A DNA stretch of 64,000 nt from Delphinapterus leucas (Eukaryota > Chordata > Mammalia > Artiodactyla > Monodontidae): the NCBI RefSeq assembly GCF_002288925.2, contig NW_022098072.1, positions 19,893,658 to 19,957,657 of the forward strand, given 5' to 3'. The notes under the pieces are model-generated. The model saw nothing but the letters and a program-made list of their open reading frames with translations. It did no database searches and was not told the DNA's origin. A program made the position numbers and the translations under genes. Of this stretch, positions 61,056 through 64,000 are shown in pieces. Positions within the stretch are counted from its first letter, which is position 1, and the number at the start of each line of letters is the position of its first letter.

Positions 61056-62510
61056 TCTATAAATTAAGTGTAATCTCATTAAAAATCCAAACTGATTTTA
61101 AGAAAAGAAAGACAAAACAAAGGCCAGCAGGACAGACTTGCCCTTCTGGTTCTTAAAATGTGTTATAAAACTATAACAATGGCAGTATTATGGTACAGAA
61201 ATAAGCGATCAGATTAATGGAAAAGTTAGTCCAGAAATTAAATGTATATTAAGTTTCCATTTGTTTGAAATTTAGGATCATTTCATATCAATGCAGACAG
61301 CTCAATAAATAATTTGTGGACAACTGGCACTTAGAAATCAATGAAGTTTTAACTATATGTCAGCAAGATAAATCCTAGAGATATCTAAGACTAAAATATA
61401 CAAAAATAAAAGAAACATTAAGAAGTGCTAGAGACAATATAAGTCAACATTTTTATACTCTTGGGATGGGGATGGACTTTCTAAGTATGATGGAAAACTC
61501 AGGAAGTGGACATGGAAAGACTGACGGACATGACCACAAATGCTTTCATACAGCAAAAGTACAATCATGAATAAGGTTGAAAATAAATGAAAATCTGAGG
61601 AAACTATTTGCTACATATGGAACCAACAGAAGGTTAATACAAAGAACTCCTTCAAATTATTAAAATAAAAATTAACACTCCAATAGAAAAATAGGCAAAG
61701 GACACAGACAACTCACAAAAGGCAGGGGGTGTGTTAGAGAAGGCAAGAAAAAAAAAAGAAGAAAGAAAAGGAAGGAAGGAAGGGAGGGAGGGAGGAAAGA
61801 GAGAGGAGAGAAATAAATGATCAATTATTACAAGAAAAGATTCTAAACTTCACTGGTAACCTTCCAAAAAGTAAATTGAGATATCATTTGACACTTATCA
61901 GATTGATAAATGTGAATAACCCTGATAATACTCCATGTTGGCAAGGGGGTAGAGCAAATTCCCATTTACTGTTGGTAGAAGTAGAAATTGGTTAAATTTT
62001 CTGGAGGACAATCTGAAAATCACTTACAAGCTTTATACGTGCACACACTTCCTAATCTAGCTATATCACTCCTAAGGATTTATCCTAAGAAGATAATCTG
62101 GGAAGAACACAAAGATAGATGGCCAAGGATATTCTTCAAACATTGTTTATGATAGTAAAACACTGAAAGCAATCAAAATGCCCCTCTCAAAGCAGCCTTC
62201 GTTTAGTAAATTATTTCACATTCATAAAATGGAATACTCTGTAATTTGTGTGTATATACATACATACCTATATACATGCATTTATAAAGATTGCAAAATA
62301 GCATTTATGGTATGATTCTATTCATATCTCTTTTACATATACAGATAGAGATAAATCTGCATGCGTTTAGGCATAGAAAGAAGTCTGAGAAAGATAATCA
62401 TCAGAAAGGCTGATGGTAGTTGCTCTGGGCAGAAAAATATGGAAAGATGATTTTGCTTTCTTCTTTGTGCCATTTTGCATTATTTGAATTTTTAAACCAT
62501 AGGCAGAAAA
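61056..62510 (+). mobile_element. Old L1, ORF2 C-terminal part to 3' end
   Basis: 'ggcagtattatggtacagaa', 'aatgaagttttaactatatg', 'cccatttactgttggtagaa' and 'gaatttttaaaccata' keep L1 order with many stops. Confidence 0.65.
61748..61812. repeat. Purine-only tract (A/G)
   Basis: Runs of 'aaggaaggaaggaaggg' and 'agggagggagggagg' inside L1, about 60 bp with almost no pyrimidine. Confidence 0.9.
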
Positions 62511-62514
62511 ATAG

Positions 62515-63480
62515 TATAAAGGGAAAATAAACAATGAGTGAATAACTCTCACTCTCTGGAAGTTTCTATTGGAAATTTGTGCTTCTTTAGATGGCCTTTC
62601 ATTTTCTTGTTTTCTAATGGTTTTGGCTCCTAAGCCACAGAACTTCACTGGCCACTGCTTTAACATCTCAAATAAATTGTAACAAAAAGGCAAAAGACTT
62701 TAATAATACAGAGAAAGTTGTTTCAGAGCTAAGAATGTCCATAAACAGATGGTGGACAGGGGTGCTTTGCTGGGCTCCTGAGAGAACCAGGTCACTGCGT
62801 TTACTGGCCTTGATACCACCTCCCTGCAGGCACTTCCACCCAGTTGGCAGCTGGGTTACTGCCCTTCCCCCAAAGATTTCCACTCATCTCCAAAGACCTT
62901 CAAAAGACCTCAAGTGCTGTCCAAGGACATCCTAGCCATGGGCACATAATTTGATACAACCAACTATATAAATCATTTGAGAACTGTCAAAATCCCGAGG
63001 TATATATGATACCTCTGAATTTCTCTGCTTTCAGTTGTGGACTTGAGTAAATACAGACTGCCTCAGTTCACTTCGGAATTGGAAGCCATCTTAGAGCAAA
63101 GAGCTTTAGTAAACATTAAAAGATTCTGTCCTTAGAACAACCTAACATTCAAGTCTCTAAATCTCCAAGTTATAACCTTTAAGTGGTTGTCAAATCCTGA
63201 CAACGTATTAAATCAAGTGATTTGCTGCTGGTTTTCAAAGTCTCCCTCTTCTTATCAAAAAAAGGCTTGGCTAGAAATATTATAGCTGAAGCCAAGAGAA
63301 ACTAAGATCTGGTCTATGAATTTGGGGATGACAGTTTACCTGCTTGCCTTGCAGATCTAATACACATAAATCAAGATCCTGACTAATGGTACTTCATCAA
63401 GGTAAAGAACAAGGAGTTACCAAATTCAAAGCACACACCAGTCCCATGGGGCCATTGAGTCACCTAATTCAATCCTGAGG
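62515..63480. other. Upstream sequence, no gene seen
   Basis: No exon or firm repeat recognised. Confidence 0.4.
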
Positions 63481-63484
63481 CATG

Positions 63485-63990
63485 TGTTCATGTATCCATG
63501 CATTCATTCACTGTTTCATTTATTAATACATCCAAGAAATATCTGTTGAATATGAAGTGAGTGTCAAGTATTGTGCATAGGCACTTGGATTACAGACAAG
63601 AATAAATAAAATACATCTCCCTAAGATATGCACTATGGAGAAGCAGACAAGTAAGGAGGCAATAATAATATGTGAGGTAGATGGTATAACAAAGGTTTCC
63701 TATGAAATGCTATGAGAACATCAAGGAGAAAAGAAATCATTTCTTTTAACAGGGTTGGAAAGAGTGGAGGCAGGAGAAGCACAAAAAGGTGACATCAGAG
63801 CTAGGATTTTCCAGGCAGAGCAAGCTAAACGCACAGCGCTGGCGATAGAGCAGGTACGTTCAGGGATGTTTGGCAGTGCATGGAGAAGGGATGGGCCAGC
63901 CAGACCGGAAGCAGGACCAATGGCTTTCCGTTGTTTCTAAAAGCATTGAGACGAGGTACGTACAAGGCTCTCTAGCCTCCTAATGGACTC
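63485..63990 (-). mobile_element. L2 fragment, inverted, running to the window edge
   Basis: 'cattcattcactgtttcatt', 'gtgtcaagtattgtgcatag' and 'ttccaggcagagcaagctaa' follow the inverted L2 3' region. Confidence 0.65.
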
Positions 63991-64000
63991 GGGATTATTT

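Overview
This is mammalian nuclear DNA, most likely from a cetacean. The key evidence is a set of tRNA-derived CHR-type SINEs with the 'cttccctggtggcgcagtgg' head. These occur in both the long form and the shorter form with a 'gccgctgagcctgcg' body, a pattern I associate with whales and dolphins. Cetartiodactyl-type L1 3' ends, MaLR LTRs and old L2, MIR and L1M relics fill most of the rest. There is no operon, CRISPR array, phage or plasmid content.

One gene explains the window: SCML4 (Scm polycomb group protein like 4), on the minus strand. I resolved five consecutive coding exons to base precision: 54525-54680 (start codon and AT-hook-like motifs), 35050-35179, 32683-32883 and 27916-28110 (SLED domain), and 7801-8088 (Ser/Gly/Pro-rich linker). 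All flanking introns are GT-AG and all phases agree. The exons encode about 323 residues that align with the first roughly three quarters of the human protein as I recall it. The C-terminal SAM-domain exon(s) were not found and should lie below position 1. The 5' UTR exon(s) and promoter should lie above the first coding exon, and I could not identify them.

Layout: 1-7800 is intron with MIR, two SINEs and a small retroposed fragment. 8089-27915 is a 19.8-kb intron with a young inverted L1 broken by an assembly gap, an old L1 interrupted by a MaLR LTR, a large compound microsatellite and a CpG-rich island-like patch. 28111-32682 and 32884-35049 are short introns with SINEs, L2 and MIR. 35180-54524 is a 19.3-kb intron with two multiply interrupted L2 copies, old L1s, several SINEs and an unexplained 0.2-kb direct duplication. 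54683-64000 is upstream sequence with SINEs, L1 relics, an N gap inside a SINE, and a plus-strand pseudogene fragment of USB1.

The most informative non-gene observation is the USB1 copy at 57866. It is collinear with USB1 codons 1-88 and ends at the first base of codon 89, followed immediately by a consensus splice donor. This suggests an incompletely spliced retrocopy or a copied exon. I found no evidence for a wholly new biological system.
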